Assembly (NCBI GenBank): GCA_029260715.1
Contig: JAJDCS010000003.1
Location: forward strand, 113,180 to 177,179
From: Phycisphaeraceae bacterium
Lineage (GTDB): Bacteria > Planctomycetota > Phycisphaerae > Phycisphaerales > Phycisphaeraceae
Direction: 5' to 3'
DNA length: 64,000 nucleotides
The position numbers and the translations under genes are program-made. Each line of letters begins with the position of its first letter. The stretch's first letter is position 1. Positions 6,688 through 15,964 of the stretch are shown here, piece after piece. Under the pieces are notes generated by a model that saw only the letters and a program-made list of their open reading frames with translations, ran no database searches and had not been told where the DNA came from.

Positions 6688-7500
6688 TCACAACACGTAC
6701 TTCACGTACGACCCGACGCGCTCAAACCCAAGGCCCTCGTAAAACCCGATCGACGGGCACCCCTCCACACGCATCAGCAGCACCTGCCCCATCAACGCTC
6801 GGGCGCAGTGGTCGAGTGTGTGCGTCATCAGCGTCGGCCCCACGCCCTGGCCCCGGCCGCTCAAACCCGTGTACGCCGGGTAGACCACACCCATCTGCCC
6901 CAGCGTCGTCACACCCGCCACCCCCACAGGCCCACCGTCCAGGCGACCCAAGAACAACTCCAAGCGAGGCTCGTCCAGTTGATCCACCATCGACTGGGCC
7001 ATATCCGCCGCGACCCCCCCTTCAGCCCCGTACTCGTCACGCGCCATGCCCGCGAACAACGCGCCAACCTCCTTATAAGACGCACGCGCCGGGATCACCT
7101 GAACCGATTCATTAACTTTCTTAGACGGCCTGTGGCGCTTGAGCAGGTACACATGACAAGTCACCGCCCGGTACCCCGCCCCCGTCGCCGCCTCCGCCAA
7201 GCCGGGCTGCCAATCACCACCCGCCGCGTCGAGGCTGCAACACGCCACGCCCATCGTCGCGTAGTGCGACCGGACCTCGTCCAACACACCCTGGGCATCC
7301 ATCTCATCGGAAGTGCGCAAGTCAGCGGCAAAGTTCTCCCAAACCACCCCCGCCCGCTCAGGGTTCACAAACACCGTCGCGCCCCCTAGTGACGACTCCT
7401 GAGCCGACACCCGAGCCAATATCGCTTCCACACGCTTCACCGCGCGCACCAGCGCTTCGGTCGTAGGCTCATAGCTCTCCGGCGCAACGGGCAGTTCCAT
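6688..7500 (-). CDS. GNAT family N-acetyltransferase
   Basis: The 270-residue product has a GNAT domain in its C-terminal half: VGVAGVTTLGQMGVVYPAYT (strands 4-5), then the acetyl-CoA pyrophosphate loop GLSGRGQGVGPTLMTHTLDH (an R/Q-x-x-G-x-G/A-like motif), and a closing GCPSIGFYEGLGFERVGSY, the usual substrate-side helix and strand. The first ~110 residues form a less typical N-terminal domain, perhaps a degenerate second GNAT repeat. The acceptor substrate cannot be inferred. It is transcribed away from the TetR gene across a 406-bp gap and converges with the repeat region downstream. Confidence 0.8.
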   Translation of the reverse strand: MELPVAPESYEPTTEALVRAVKRVEAILARVSAQESSLGGATVFVNPERAGVVWENFAADLRTSDEMDAQGVLDEVRSHYATMGVACCSLDAAGGDWQPGLAEAATGAGYRAVTCHVYLLKRHRPSKKVNESVQVIPARASYKEVGALFAGMARDEYGAEGGVAADMAQSMVDQLDEPRLELFLGRLDGGPVGVAGVTTLGQMGVVYPAYTGLSGRGQGVGPTLMTHTLDHCARALMGQVLLMRVEGCPSIGFYEGLGFERVGSYVKYVL

Positions 7501-7875
7501 AACAATGACTCACATCAGGGTCGCTACTGGTACCTCCGCCACTATAGCGAAGCCCGCCCCCGCCTACCCCACAAACCATGATGCACCCTATCCATGACAA
7601 ACACGAAGCGATCAAAAAACCCCACCCCAGCACCCCCATGCGCAACAGGCTCAGCTACCTTAGCCGCAACCCACCCCCTTTTTCCCACCACAAACCCTCG
7701 CCGCCCGCCATACGTCCCGATTGACCATACCCCAACGAACCCCCTCTGTACGCCCACGTTTACCTCATAAGCCAGCCCAACAACATAACCGCAACAGGCA
7801 TAAACTAAAATACAAATACAACTTACAGCTTCTATTGACAAATCAAAAAAAACTGAGATAATCAGATTTAAAGAA
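7501..7875. other. Gene-free gap upstream of the TetR regulator
   Basis: The stretch from 7501 to the TetR operator holds no convincing gene. It shifts from the GC-rich genome average to an AT-rich tract from about 7790, which would suit a divergent promoter region for the GNAT gene and the regulator. A 120-codon minus-strand frame here has no family resemblance and was not accepted. Confidence 0.5.
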
Positions 7876-7895
7876 GTAAGTATATATTTACTTAC
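7876..7895. promoter_or_regulatory. Probable TetR autoregulatory operator
   Basis: GTAAGTATATATTTACTTAC is a near-perfect 20-bp palindrome (one mismatched pair) ending 11 bases before the regulator's ATG, inside an AT-rich region. TetR-family repressors usually bind such sites over their own promoter, so autoregulation is a reasonable inference. Confidence 0.6.
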
Positions 7896-7906
7896 CAAAA
7901 ACACCT

Positions 7907-8500
7907 ATGGTGCAGAGCACACGAAATACGAAGAAGGCGCTGCTGGAGGCGACGATGGGGCAGGTGGCGGCCGGGGGGCTGGAGTCGCTGACGATCAACG
8001 CGATCGCACGGCGCACGGGTGTGACGGAGGGGGCGATCTACCGGCACTACCGGGGTAAAGAAGACCTGCGTTGGCAGGCGTTCGCGCAGACGGTCGAGGA
8101 CATGGCCGGTGAGAAGCAGGCGTTGGTGGCGGCGGACCTGTCGTTTCGTGAGAAGGTGCGCCAGTGGGTGTGGCTGACGTTTGACTACTACGACCGCAGG
8201 CCCGACGCGTTTACGTATGTGCTGCTGACGGCGCACCCTCAGCCCGCGGGAGAGGCGGACAGGGAGATCACCACGCGCCAGGGCAGGCTATTTAAAGAAG
8301 TGTTCGTGCGCGCCTGTGCGTGCGGTGAGGTGCGGGAGATGGAGCCCGCGTTGGCGTTGTGCCACCTCACGGGGTTGATGCTCAACGTGCCGGAGATGAT
8401 CAATAGCGGGGCGTTGGAGGGGCCCGCTTCTGATTATGTGGACCGCGTGGCCGAGGCGGTGTGTCGGGTGCTGTGCCCGGGTGGAGAAGAGTTATTGTGA
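7907..8500 (+). CDS. TetR/AcrR family transcriptional regulator
   Basis: The 197-residue product is full length for the family. The N-terminal DNA-binding domain is clear: LLEATMGQVAAGGLESLTIN, then the helix-turn-helix IARRTGVTEGAIYRHYRGKEDL at residues ~30-52. The C-terminal ligand-binding domain is all-helical and diverged, so the effector is unknown. A 20-bp palindrome immediately upstream is the likely operator. Possible targets in the window are its own gene and the divergent GNAT gene at 6688; no efflux pump, the classical partner, is adjacent. The next gene, a PEP-CTERM protein, starts 116 bp downstream with its own ribosome-binding site. Confidence 0.9.
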   Translation: MVQSTRNTKKALLEATMGQVAAGGLESLTINAIARRTGVTEGAIYRHYRGKEDLRWQAFAQTVEDMAGEKQALVAADLSFREKVRQWVWLTFDYYDRRPDAFTYVLLTAHPQPAGEADREITTRQGRLFKEVFVRACACGEVREMEPALALCHLTGLMLNVPEMINSGALEGPASDYVDRVAEAVCRVLCPGGEELL

Positions 8501-8615
8501 TCCAGTGAGGGGAAAGGGGGAGTTGGTTGTTTGTGTATTTCGCGGCGCGGGGTGGGTGAGTGACCCGCTTGTTTAGAGCGCCGCAGAGGCAATTGGTTTT
8601 GTAAGGAGAACGATC

Positions 8616-9491
8616 GTGCGTAGCACAAGTGTTTTGAAGATGGCGGCGGCGGCTGGGCTGCTGGTTGCCGGGCAGGCAGCGGTAGCGGCGGTGCAGGTGC
8701 AAGTGGAGGTGACGAGCAATGCGCCGGCGGACGGTGTGTACCTCACGCCCGTGTGGGTGGGGTTCCACAACGGCAGTTTCGACAGCTACAACAGTGGCTT
8801 GTCGGCTCAGCCTGGCTTGGAGCGGATCGCTGAGGACGGCGACGCGACCCAGCTCAGCACGGACTTTGGCGATGGTAAGACGTACGTTGACACAAGCGGC
8901 GGCCCCGCGGTCAGCGCGACGGTGGACTCGGGCCAGGCCGGCGGCGAGCGCGTGCAGGGGTCAGTCGGGGGCGGGCCGATCGGGCCTGGCTCGACACACA
9001 CTGCGATGTTTATGATCGATCAGACCGGCGAGAATCAGTACTTCTCGTACGCGTCGATGGTGATCGCCAGCAGCGATTACTTTATCGCCAACGGCAGCGC
9101 GGCGGCGCACGACCTGAGCGGGCTAATGAACATCGGCGACGAGGTGTCGTTCACGGTGGGCGCGTCGGGCAGCGTAAACGACGCGGGCACGGAAGTGAAT
9201 GACTTCGCCACGTCGGCGGCCAACGGTTTGTTCGGCATCCCCGGCGGTCAGACTGGGCCCGACCAGGGCGCGGACGAAGGGGGTGTGGTGGCGAGCGTGA
9301 CCGACCCCTACGACGACTTCCTGAATCGGCCGACTGACTTTGACACGAACTTCCCGAACTTCCAGTTCAATGACAGCGGCTTGTACCCAAACGGGATCGC
9401 CACGGTGACGATCTCAGTGGTGCCGGAGCCCGCGTCAATGTCGGTGCTGATGGGTCTGGGCGCGTGGGTGCTCGGTCGTCGGCGTCGGTAA
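8616..9491 (+). CDS. Spondin_N-type secreted protein with PEP-CTERM anchor
   Basis: The 291-residue product starts at GTG 8616, behind TAAGGAGA. It has a signal peptide (LKMAAAAGLLVAGQAAVAAV), then a Spondin_N-like domain: QVEVTSNAPADGVYLTPVWV, GFHNGSFDSYNSG, GLERIAEDGD, and the later SYASMVIASSDYFIANG with its conserved metal-site acidic residues. It ends VPEPASMSVLMGLGAWVLG plus RRRR, a PEP-CTERM anchor. Spondin_N proteins in bacteria are secreted and of unknown role. A strong terminator follows at 9525-9556, so it is probably monocistronic. Confidence 0.85.
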   Translation: MRSTSVLKMAAAAGLLVAGQAAVAAVQVQVEVTSNAPADGVYLTPVWVGFHNGSFDSYNSGLSAQPGLERIAEDGDATQLSTDFGDGKTYVDTSGGPAVSATVDSGQAGGERVQGSVGGGPIGPGSTHTAMFMIDQTGENQYFSYASMVIASSDYFIANGSAAAHDLSGLMNIGDEVSFTVGASGSVNDAGTEVNDFATSAANGLFGIPGGQTGPDQGADEGGVVASVTDPYDDFLNRPTDFDTNFPNFQFNDSGLYPNGIATVTISVVPEPASMSVLMGLGAWVLGRRRR

Positions 9492-9524
9492 GAACGTTTG
9501 AGAGGTTTTGGAGAAAGATTTTGG

Positions 9525-9556
9525 AGCCCACGGGTATCAACCCGTGGGCTTCTTTT
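9525..9556 (+). terminator. Rho-independent terminator of the spondin-like gene
   Basis: AGCCCACGGG, loop TATCAA, CCCGTGGGCT, then TCTTTT: a perfect 10-bp stem with a T-rich tail, 33 bp after the stop codon. Confidence 0.85.
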
Positions 9557-9584
9557 ATGTAGGGGGGTAAGGGATTCGCCAGAA

Positions 9585-9781
9585 CGCTGGCGGGCAAGCC
9601 GCCAGTGGCACACGGCGAGCATATTCGTTCGAGATCGCACTACACAGCGGACTGTGTAGTGGCACCCGGCCGAAGTGGTTGCCGTTGTGAGAGATACTTT
9701 CAACACAGAAGACTGCTCCCTGATCCGCCTGAGGCGGACGGCTCGTCGCGGTAACACTTGGATTCAAACTGACCCACTGCC
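9585..9781. repeat. Cluster of three palindromic repeats (types A, B and the 3241-type end)
   Basis: The gap 9557-9858 contains a type A palindrome (CGCTGGCGGGCAAGCCGCC..., 9585-9613), a reversed type B palindrome (9637-9668), and a reversed copy of the first 75 bases of the 3241-3457 unit (9707-9781), which includes ATCCGCCTGAGGCGGA at 9723-9738. No gene is visible between the terminator and the next start codon. Confidence 0.7.
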
Positions 9782-9858
9782 GGGCGTTTAATTTGCTAGT
9801 TTTTTTATTGATTCTTGAATATACTATTAGTGCGTTGCGACAGGAGGGTCTTGTTCAC

Positions 9859-12858
9859 ATGGCTAACAACGTCTGGCTACGTGCTTTGTGCGTTGCTGTG
9901 GGGCTGCTTGGCGGCACGGCGGGTGGTCAGACGACTTCGACGTGGCTTGGCGGTTCGGGTGACTGGAACGACCCGTCGAAGTGGAGCGGCGGGGTTGTGC
10001 CCGGGGGTAGCCTGGTTACCAACATTTTTATTGATGGGGGTAAGTCGGCTGCCTCGGTGGTCAATATCGACTTTCTCGTGTTGCGGTTTAACAGCCTCAC
10101 CATCGACCCGTCCGACACGCTTCGGGGTAGGGCTGAGATCAAGATTGAGGACGATGGCGGCTTGTTTAATCACGGGTTTGTGCTGTCTGAGGGTTCGGAT
10201 TTTTTGACATTCGAGCCGACTGCATTGAACCGCATCCTGCCGGTAACCAACTCTGGGACGATACAAGCCATCAACGGCGGGCTGATGTCGTTTACGAACA
10301 CGACCATCAGCAACACCGGGACGATCCACGTGGGCGGTGAGTCGGGCATTGGGTTCTTAAACAACACCACGGTGGCTGGCGGCACGCTTTCTGGTTCGGG
10401 AGAGAGTTTGTTTTTGATCGATACTCGGCCGATTACGTCTCCCCCCAATTCGCCGCCGTCGTCGGTGGTGTTCGATGGTGTTACGCTTGACAGCGGTGTG
10501 TTGGTGGTGCATTCCCCGCATGAATTTGAGTCGCAGGCCAACAACGGGCACAACGCGACGCTGAAGGGTGCGGTGGTTAACAACGGCATTTGGAGTTTGA
10601 ACGGCGGTGGTAAGCGCAACCAGCACGTTGTGATTCTGGATTCTGGGGTTTCTCTGGGCGGGGCGGGCGGTATTGTGATGTCGCCGCCGGGCTCGGGCTT
10701 TTCGGGGCCGCGATTCAACATTGTGCGTGTGTCCACCGGTGTGGCGACTCAGGAGGCGGATCACTCGGTGCTGGGCAGCGGGGCTATCCAATTCGACGTT
10801 GATAGCACGCTGATTAACAAAGGCTCGATCGTTGGGGATCAGACCGACCCGTTGGTGATTGAGAGAAGCTCGCTTCATGTGTCGGATAACAGGGTGTTGG
10901 TCAATGAAGGGGTTCTGGCGGCGATAAACGGGGGGCGGTTGGTCTTGGGAGAAGCGATCGCGGTTGTGAACAACGGTGGGACGGTGGAGGCTTTGGACGG
11001 TTCTACGGTGGAGGTGCGTAGCAGCGTCGCGGGCGGGTCGTTGGTCACGGAGGGCTCGGGGGTCATCAAGGTAATGGGGCCAAACGGTGCGCCTATTTCG
11101 ATGTTTTTACGCGATATCACCCTGGAGGCGGGCAGCAACATCGAGTTTGACAGCACGGTTGAGATTGAAAGCAGCCTAATTAATAACACGGACGTAACGC
11201 AGGCCGACCGGTTTACGCTTGTTGCGGCGCCGGGCGAAACAGACGTTGTGCTGACGGGAACGGGCACGATGCGGGACGCCGGCTTTTTTACGCAGGGCGA
11301 TGCTCGGCTGATCAACGAAACGGGTCACACCCTGCGCGGGTCGACAGAAATCCGCGGGCACGCGGTGAACAAAGGCACGATCATCGCTGACGGCTTCTCC
11401 AGCATCATTGCCCCTGTGTCCGGGGCGGGGTTTGTGAATGAAGGGACGCTGCGATCCGATTCGTTTCTGATATTGACGGGGAAGGTGACTAATACGGGTC
11501 ATGCGATTGAGGTCGCTGATGGTGAGCAGCTATTGCTTAGGAACGCCCAGATATCCGGAGGGGCTATCACCACGGGGGGCACGGGGACCGTCGAAGTTAT
11601 TAACCTTCCTATCACCGAGGGTATTACCTCCCTGACAGATGTTGTGGTGTCGGCTGGGATTCAGTTTGAGATGAATACTCATGATGTTTCTATCGCTGGG
11701 ACGGTGACCAACCACGGCGATTGGGCGCTGGACTCGTTCTCCACGCCTTCCGATCAAGCTGTACTGACGGTCGGGACGCCGTCGGCTTCTAACACCATTA
11801 CGCTGACAGGGAACGGGACGGTTACGCTGATGGATAACCCGTATAACGAGCTCACTTTTTTGGTTGACCCCGGCGATACGGAAGGGACAAGGACGCTGGT
11901 GCACGGAGCTGACCACACGATCCAGGGGGCCGGGTCGTTCGGGCTTAACACGGGTGGTGTTGTGAACCACGGGGCGGTGATTGCCAATGTTGATAACGCT
12001 CTGACGATCGACCCGAACGGTTTAGGTTTTATGAACGACGGGACGCTTGGGGCTACCGGTGTTGGCGGGCTGGTGCTTCACGACGGGGTGTTTACGAATA
12101 TGGCAGGCGGGCGCGTCGTGGCGGAATCAAGCATTGCGCTGACGGGTGGTAGCACGCTGACCAATTTAATGGGCGGTGTGGTGTCCGGCGGGGGTGAGAT
12201 CGATGCATCAGACGGTCAGTTTATTAACCAGGGCACGCTGGGGCCTGGCAGTTCCACGGGCGTGCTGGGCTTTATCGGCGATTACAGCCAATCGGGCACC
12301 GGCAACATCGAGATCGAACTGGCGGGCAGCGGCGGTGTGGCGGGCAGCGACTTTGATCAGGTGACGGTCACGGCGAACGCGTTGCTCGACGGGGGGCTTG
12401 ACATTCTGCTAAGCGGTGGGTTTGTTCCGAACTACGGCGACGCGTTTGAAGTGCTTATCGCGGGCACTCGCACGGGCGAGTTTAGCGTTATCAACGGGGC
12501 GTTCATCAACGAGGACATGACGCTGGCGCCGGCGTATGACCACGGGGGCAACGCGGGCTTAACGCTGATCGCGGTGATCCCGGGCGACGCGGACATGGAC
12601 GGTGTTATCAATGGGCAAGACCTCTTGGCGTGGCAAGCTAACTTGTTTACGAACGGAGGGTGGGCGGAGGGCGACTTCAACCTTGACGGCATGGTGAACG
12701 GGCTGGACCTTTTGATTTGGCAGTCACACTTGTTTGCTTCGGTGGGGAGCGTCGGCGGTGCGGTCTCGCTTGGTGCGGATTCGGCTGTGCCCGAGCCTGG
12801 GGCGGGGGCGGTGCTGATGGGCTTGGGCGCGTGGGGGGTTGGGCGGCGGCGTCGGTGA
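9859..12858 (+). CDS. Large secreted beta-strand repeat protein with dockerin-like segment and PEP-CTERM anchor
   Basis: The 999-residue product begins with a signal peptide (MANNVWLRALCVAVGLLGG, cleavage near GGQTT). A TWLGGSGDWNDPSKWSGG segment, typical of autotransporter-like beta-strand proteins, precedes about 800 residues of N/G/T-rich beta repeats (VNNGTV, LINKGSI, FVNEGTL patterns). Near the end is a type I dockerin-like pair, DADMDGVINGQDLLAWQANL and DFNLDGMVNGLDLLIWQSHL, with the Ca-binding D-x-D-x-D-G spacing. The final VPEPGAGAVLMGLGAWGVG plus RRRR is a PEP-CTERM anchor. It is probably a surface or matrix protein. ATG 9859 is chosen for the signal peptide and the AGGAGGG at 9841-9847. 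Confidence 0.82.
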   Translation: MANNVWLRALCVAVGLLGGTAGGQTTSTWLGGSGDWNDPSKWSGGVVPGGSLVTNIFIDGGKSAASVVNIDFLVLRFNSLTIDPSDTLRGRAEIKIEDDGGLFNHGFVLSEGSDFLTFEPTALNRILPVTNSGTIQAINGGLMSFTNTTISNTGTIHVGGESGIGFLNNTTVAGGTLSGSGESLFLIDTRPITSPPNSPPSSVVFDGVTLDSGVLVVHSPHEFESQANNGHNATLKGAVVNNGIWSLNGGGKRNQHVVILDSGVSLGGAGGIVMSPPGSGFSGPRFNIVRVSTGVATQEADHSVLGSGAIQFDVDSTLINKGSIVGDQTDPLVIERSSLHVSDNRVLVNEGVLAAINGGRLVLGEAIAVVNNGGTVEALDGSTVEVRSSVAGGSLVTEGSGVIKVMGPNGAPISMFLRDITLEAGSNIEFDSTVEIESSLINNTDVTQADRFTLVAAPGETDVVLTGTGTMRDAGFFTQGDARLINETGHTLRGSTEIRGHAVNKGTIIADGFSSIIAPVSGAGFVNEGTLRSDSFLILTGKVTNTGHAIEVADGEQLLLRNAQISGGAITTGGTGTVEVINLPITEGITSLTDVVVSAGIQFEMNTHDVSIAGTVTNHGDWALDSFSTPSDQAVLTVGTPSASNTITLTGNGTVTLMDNPYNELTFLVDPGDTEGTRTLVHGADHTIQGAGSFGLNTGGVVNHGAVIANVDNALTIDPNGLGFMNDGTLGATGVGGLVLHDGVFTNMAGGRVVAESSIALTGGSTLTNLMGGVVSGGGEIDASDGQFINQGTLGPGSSTGVLGFIGDYSQSGTGNIEIELAGSGGVAGSDFDQVTVTANALLDGGLDILLSGGFVPNYGDAFEVLIAGTRTGEFSVINGAFINEDMTLAPAYDHGGNAGLTLIAVIPGDADMDGVINGQDLLAWQANLFTNGGWAEGDFNLDGMVNGLDLLIWQSHLFASVGSVGGAVSLGADSAVPEPGAGAVLMGLGAWGVGRRRR

Positions 12859-12911
12859 TAAGGGTTTGAAGGTATGAAGAGAAGGTTTTTTCGGGGCACA
12901 CGGATTAAGCC

Positions 12912-13038
12912 TATAGCACGTTGCATTTATAAATTTGATTGACTGGGTGGCACGGCTTGCTTGCAAGCCGTGAAATGCGGATTCGCCATGTCAACGACCA
13001 CCGAACATCCATCAAAGATAATCACGCCAGGTGCTCTA
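12912..13038. mobile_element. 127-nt TIR-bounded non-autonomous element, copy 1
   Basis: The unit runs from TATAGCAC to GTGCTCTA and matches the unit at 31650-31776 at 124 of 127 positions; the other copy has perfect 8-bp ends TAGAGCAC / GTGCTCTA. A type C palindrome (GGGTGGCACGGCTTGC...) sits at 12945-12980. No protein is encoded. Further hairpins follow at 13040-13115, so the gap 12859-13142 is repeat-derived. Confidence 0.75.
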
Positions 13039-13142
13039 ATGCCCGGCACTCCAGCCGGGCGTCGAAGCAAACATGTCGCCCGCCCGCTACGAGCACGTAG
13101 CTCCGATCCCACCCGGACAAGGCGGCTCGACCTTTACCCCGC

Positions 13143-13655
13143 TCACCGCACCTTCCCGCCGTTCTCACGGATACGCCCCTCGATCCACGCCCCCAACGCT
13201 GGACTGAGCTTTTCAGCAGGAAGAATGAAGTAGCGGTGCTTATTAAAAACTAAAAACCACATGTCGCGGTGCTTCCAAAGCTCGTCAAACGTGTGCCAAG
13301 GCAGCTTGGTCACGCCGACCGCATTGGTGATTTCAAGGTATTCTTGCTGACAGTCGAACCGTGCTTGCCAAGCGTCGAGCCTGCCGAACGACCGCGCCGC
13401 CCCAGCCGGCGCCCACCACCAAGCCACCACAACAATCCCCGCCGCCAGCGCAAGTGAACCCAGCACCGCGCCGTTTACCAGCGTGTCGTACCGCGTGGGC
13501 GTGGGTGAAATGCTCGTTAAAAAAAAGATCGCCGCAACGCACAGCACGATCAGCAACAGAATGATTCTCTGCTGAATCAGCCTGCCAAGCAGAAACCGCC
13601 GCGTCGCCGACCGCACCATCGCCTCGGTGTAGGTTACTTCGATCTGCCGGTTCAT
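13143..13655 (-). CDS. YcxB-like membrane protein
   Basis: The 170-residue product has two membrane helices (residues ~28-48, IILLLIVLCVAAIFFL, and ~62-85, GAVLGSLALAAGIVVVAWWW) and then a C-terminal domain with the YcxB signature: an E-Y-L-E-I strand, LPWHTFDELWKHRDMWFLVF and YFILPAEKL. In this family the W-x-x-(I/F)-x-x-(I/L)-x-(E/K) pattern is shared with PH-like membrane domains, but the role is unknown. It lies 33 bp downstream of rny on the same strand and may be co-transcribed with it. Confidence 0.75.
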   Translation of the reverse strand: MNRQIEVTYTEAMVRSATRRFLLGRLIQQRIILLLIVLCVAAIFFLTSISPTPTRYDTLVNGAVLGSLALAAGIVVVAWWWAPAGAARSFGRLDAWQARFDCQQEYLEITNAVGVTKLPWHTFDELWKHRDMWFLVFNKHRYFILPAEKLSPALGAWIEGRIRENGGKVR

Positions 13656-13688
13656 CGCGGCCCCGCTTGCGTGATATGTCCGACGCCC

Positions 13689-15311
13689 CTACCTCGCGTA
13701 CTCCACCGTGCGCATCTCGCGCAGCACCGTCACGCGGATTTCGCCGGGGAACGTCATCTCGTCGCTGACCCGCTTGGCGATGTCGCGAGCCACCACCACG
13801 CAGTTCGCGTCGTCCACCGAGTCCGGGTCGACGATCACGCGCACCTCTCTGCCCGCCTGGATCGCGAACGCCTGACGCACGCCCTTGATCCCGTTCGCGA
13901 TCGTCTCAAGCTGTTCGAGTCGCTTGATGTACTTCTCTAAAGTCTCGCGTCGGGCGCCGGGGCGGGCGCCGCTGATCGCGTCGGCGATCATGACGATCGG
14001 CGTGTAGGGCGTCGTCGCGGGGATGTCGTTGTGGTGGCCGGCGATCGCGTTGAGCACCGCCTCCTTCTCGCCCAGCTTCTTGCAAAACTCCATACCGATC
14101 TGCGGGTGCCCGCCCTCGATGTCGTGGTCCATGGCCTTGCCGATGTCGTGCAAATACCCGCACCGACGCGCCATCGTCCCGTCGAGCCCCAGCTCGTCGG
14201 CGATCACCTGACACAGGTAAGCCACCTCGATCGAGTGCCGCAAAATGTTCTGCCCGTAGCTCGTCCGGTAGTACAGCCGACCCATGGTCTCTGAGATTTT
14301 GGGGTGCAGACCCTGGATGTCAGCCTCGATACTGGCATCTCGCCCGAACTTGATGAGGCGCTGGACCATTTCTTTTTGGATCTGCTCGACCACCTCCTCG
14401 ATGCGCGTCGGGTGGATGCGTCCGTCCTCCAAGAGCTTTCGCAGCGCTTCCGCCGCCGTCGCGCGACGCACCGGGTCGAAGCACGACACCACCACCACCC
14501 CGGGCGTGTCGTCGACAATGACGTCCACACCCGTCGCCTTCTCAAACGCGCGGATGTTGCGGCCCTCGCGTCCGATGACGCGCCCCTTCATGTCGTCGCT
14601 GGGGATCTCGATGGCGGAGACGGTGTTGTCGGCGGTGTGCTCGGAGGCGTACCGCTGCATGGCTTGTAGGGTGATTTTGAGGGCGTTTTCTTTGACCTGC
14701 TCCTCCGCGCGTTCCATCTCGCGTTGGATCAGCTGCGCCGCCTCGTGCTGCACCTCGTGCTCGACCAGCTTCAGCGCCTCCCTGCGCGCGTCGTCTTCGT
14801 TGAGCTTCGCCACGCGCAGCAGCACCGTCTTCTGCTCCTCGCGGGCCTCGTCGAGCAGCTTCGTGTGTTTGGCGATCAGCCCCTTGAGCTCCTCGTCCCG
14901 CCCGGCGATCGCCTCCTCACGCGCCTCGACCTTCTTCTCCTGCTCGTCGAGGAACCGCTCCTTGGTGGTCAACACGTCGAGCTTGCGGTCCAGCCCGTCC
15001 TCGCGCTTGGCCAGCCGCCGCTCCGTGTCCTTCAGCTCGTTGCGGGCCTGCGCCGCCTCCCGCTCGAATTCTTCACGCCGCTTGGCCAACTCCGTGCGAG
15101 CGTCAAGATCGACCTGTTTCTTGATCGTCTCCGCCTCGCTCCTGGCCTCTTTGAGCAACTGCTCGGCCTGCCGCTTGGCGTTGGTCAAGACCTGGCTGCC
15201 CATCAGCCTGCCCAGCAGCAGCGTCACGCCCATACCCACTACCGCGCCCACCGCACCGATACCCAACCACGCCGCCGAATCAGCCTGCGCTAGTATCCAG
15301 ACATTTGACAT
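13689..15311 (-). CDS. rny: Ribonuclease Y
   Basis: RNase Y is a membrane-anchored endoribonuclease that starts mRNA decay. The 540-residue product is full length and has the family order: an N-terminal membrane helix ([19 protein letters not shown], residues ~16-34), a long charged coiled coil (~40-210) rich in E/A/R/K heptads, a KH domain ([20 protein letters not shown], ~230-290) and an HD domain with the metal-binding [10 protein letters not shown] and [16 protein letters not shown] motifs (~350-450). The C-terminal domain contains the conserved [19 protein letters not shown] YcxB-like gene follows closely. In many bacteria rny, not rne, sets mRNA turnover, and no RNase E is present here. 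Confidence 0.96.
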   Translation of the reverse strand: MSNVWILAQADSAAWLGIGAVGAVVGMGVTLLLGRLMGSQVLTNAKRQAEQLLKEARSEAETIKKQVDLDARTELAKRREEFEREAAQARNELKDTERRLAKREDGLDRKLDVLTTKERFLDEQEKKVEAREEAIAGRDEELKGLIAKHTKLLDEAREEQKTVLLRVAKLNEDDARREALKLVEHEVQHEAAQLIQREMERAEEQVKENALKITLQAMQRYASEHTADNTVSAIEIPSDDMKGRVIGREGRNIRAFEKATGVDVIVDDTPGVVVVSCFDPVRRATAAEALRKLLEDGRIHPTRIEEVVEQIQKEMVQRLIKFGRDASIEADIQGLHPKISETMGRLYYRTSYGQNILRHSIEVAYLCQVIADELGLDGTMARRCGYLHDIGKAMDHDIEGGHPQIGMEFCKKLGEKEAVLNAIAGHHNDIPATTPYTPIVMIADAISGARPGARRETLEKYIKRLEQLETIANGIKGVRQAFAIQAGREVRVIVDPDSVDDANCVVVARDIAKRVSDEMTFPGEIRVTVLREMRTVEYAR

Positions 15312-15964
15312 CCGCGAAGCCCCTTTCTGCGCTGCGCCGCGGACAGCCGAAATCGACCGCCCACAACCGCGCCTCTGGGGTACACGCTTGGCGAATTAAA
15401 ACACCGCGGCAAAAAATTGCAGCGGGTGCGCTCGATAAAGGTCCATTGAATCAGAGATGGATGATGGTTCGCTTGGGCGCTAACGTGCTCAATGACCACG
15501 AAGCGGCTGTGGTGTCATAAGGCTGCTATACCCTTAAGCAATGACAGCTTAACAACGCGGCCGACACCACAGGAACCAACGGAAATACCCAAACTTGTCC
15601 CTGCTACCTGCCGCATCCAGACGCCGAAGCGATAATTCATCATCAATCTATCCCGTCTCTCAAAAGACGGCCGGTCGGCCCCGCATGCGGCTTACCGGTC
15701 TGATCGGTTACGACCCGTGGCGAGCGCCGCCAGGCACGTACCGGTTGTTCTCTGCCATCGGTCAGACCCAGCCAGCGTACCAAACGCCCGCGACAAGCCT
15801 GATTACCGGATCAACTGCCGACGCTTACCGCCGGTGATCTCAGAAACACCAGCCAATCAACAGTTAACTTTGTATTAAAGGATATTACCGCCCGTCAGTC
15901 AAGTCTCCAGCACCTCGCCCATCCCCGAAAAATACCCGTATGCTATTGTTTTACAAATACTTAC
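15312..15964. other. 653-bp gene-free stretch with hairpin-rich segment
   Basis: No reading frame here resembles a known family. The segment 15645-15840 is dense in potential hairpins: CCGTCT/AGACGG, CCGCATGCGG, and a GGTCTGA / TCAGACC pair spanning about 70 bases. It might encode an unannotated structured RNA or be a long 5' region. The part at 15312-15540 probably carries the rny promoter, and 15880-15964 is AT-rich. Confidence 0.35.

Noticed and set aside
7542..7904. 120-codon minus-strand gene upstream of the TetR gene
   Set aside because: No family, Y/V/C-rich composition unlike nearby genes, and it would cover the likely divergent promoter and operator.
15595..15837. 80-codon gene in the gap upstream of rny
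   Set aside because: No family or ribosome-binding site, and the DNA is full of hairpins more consistent with RNA or regulatory sequence.
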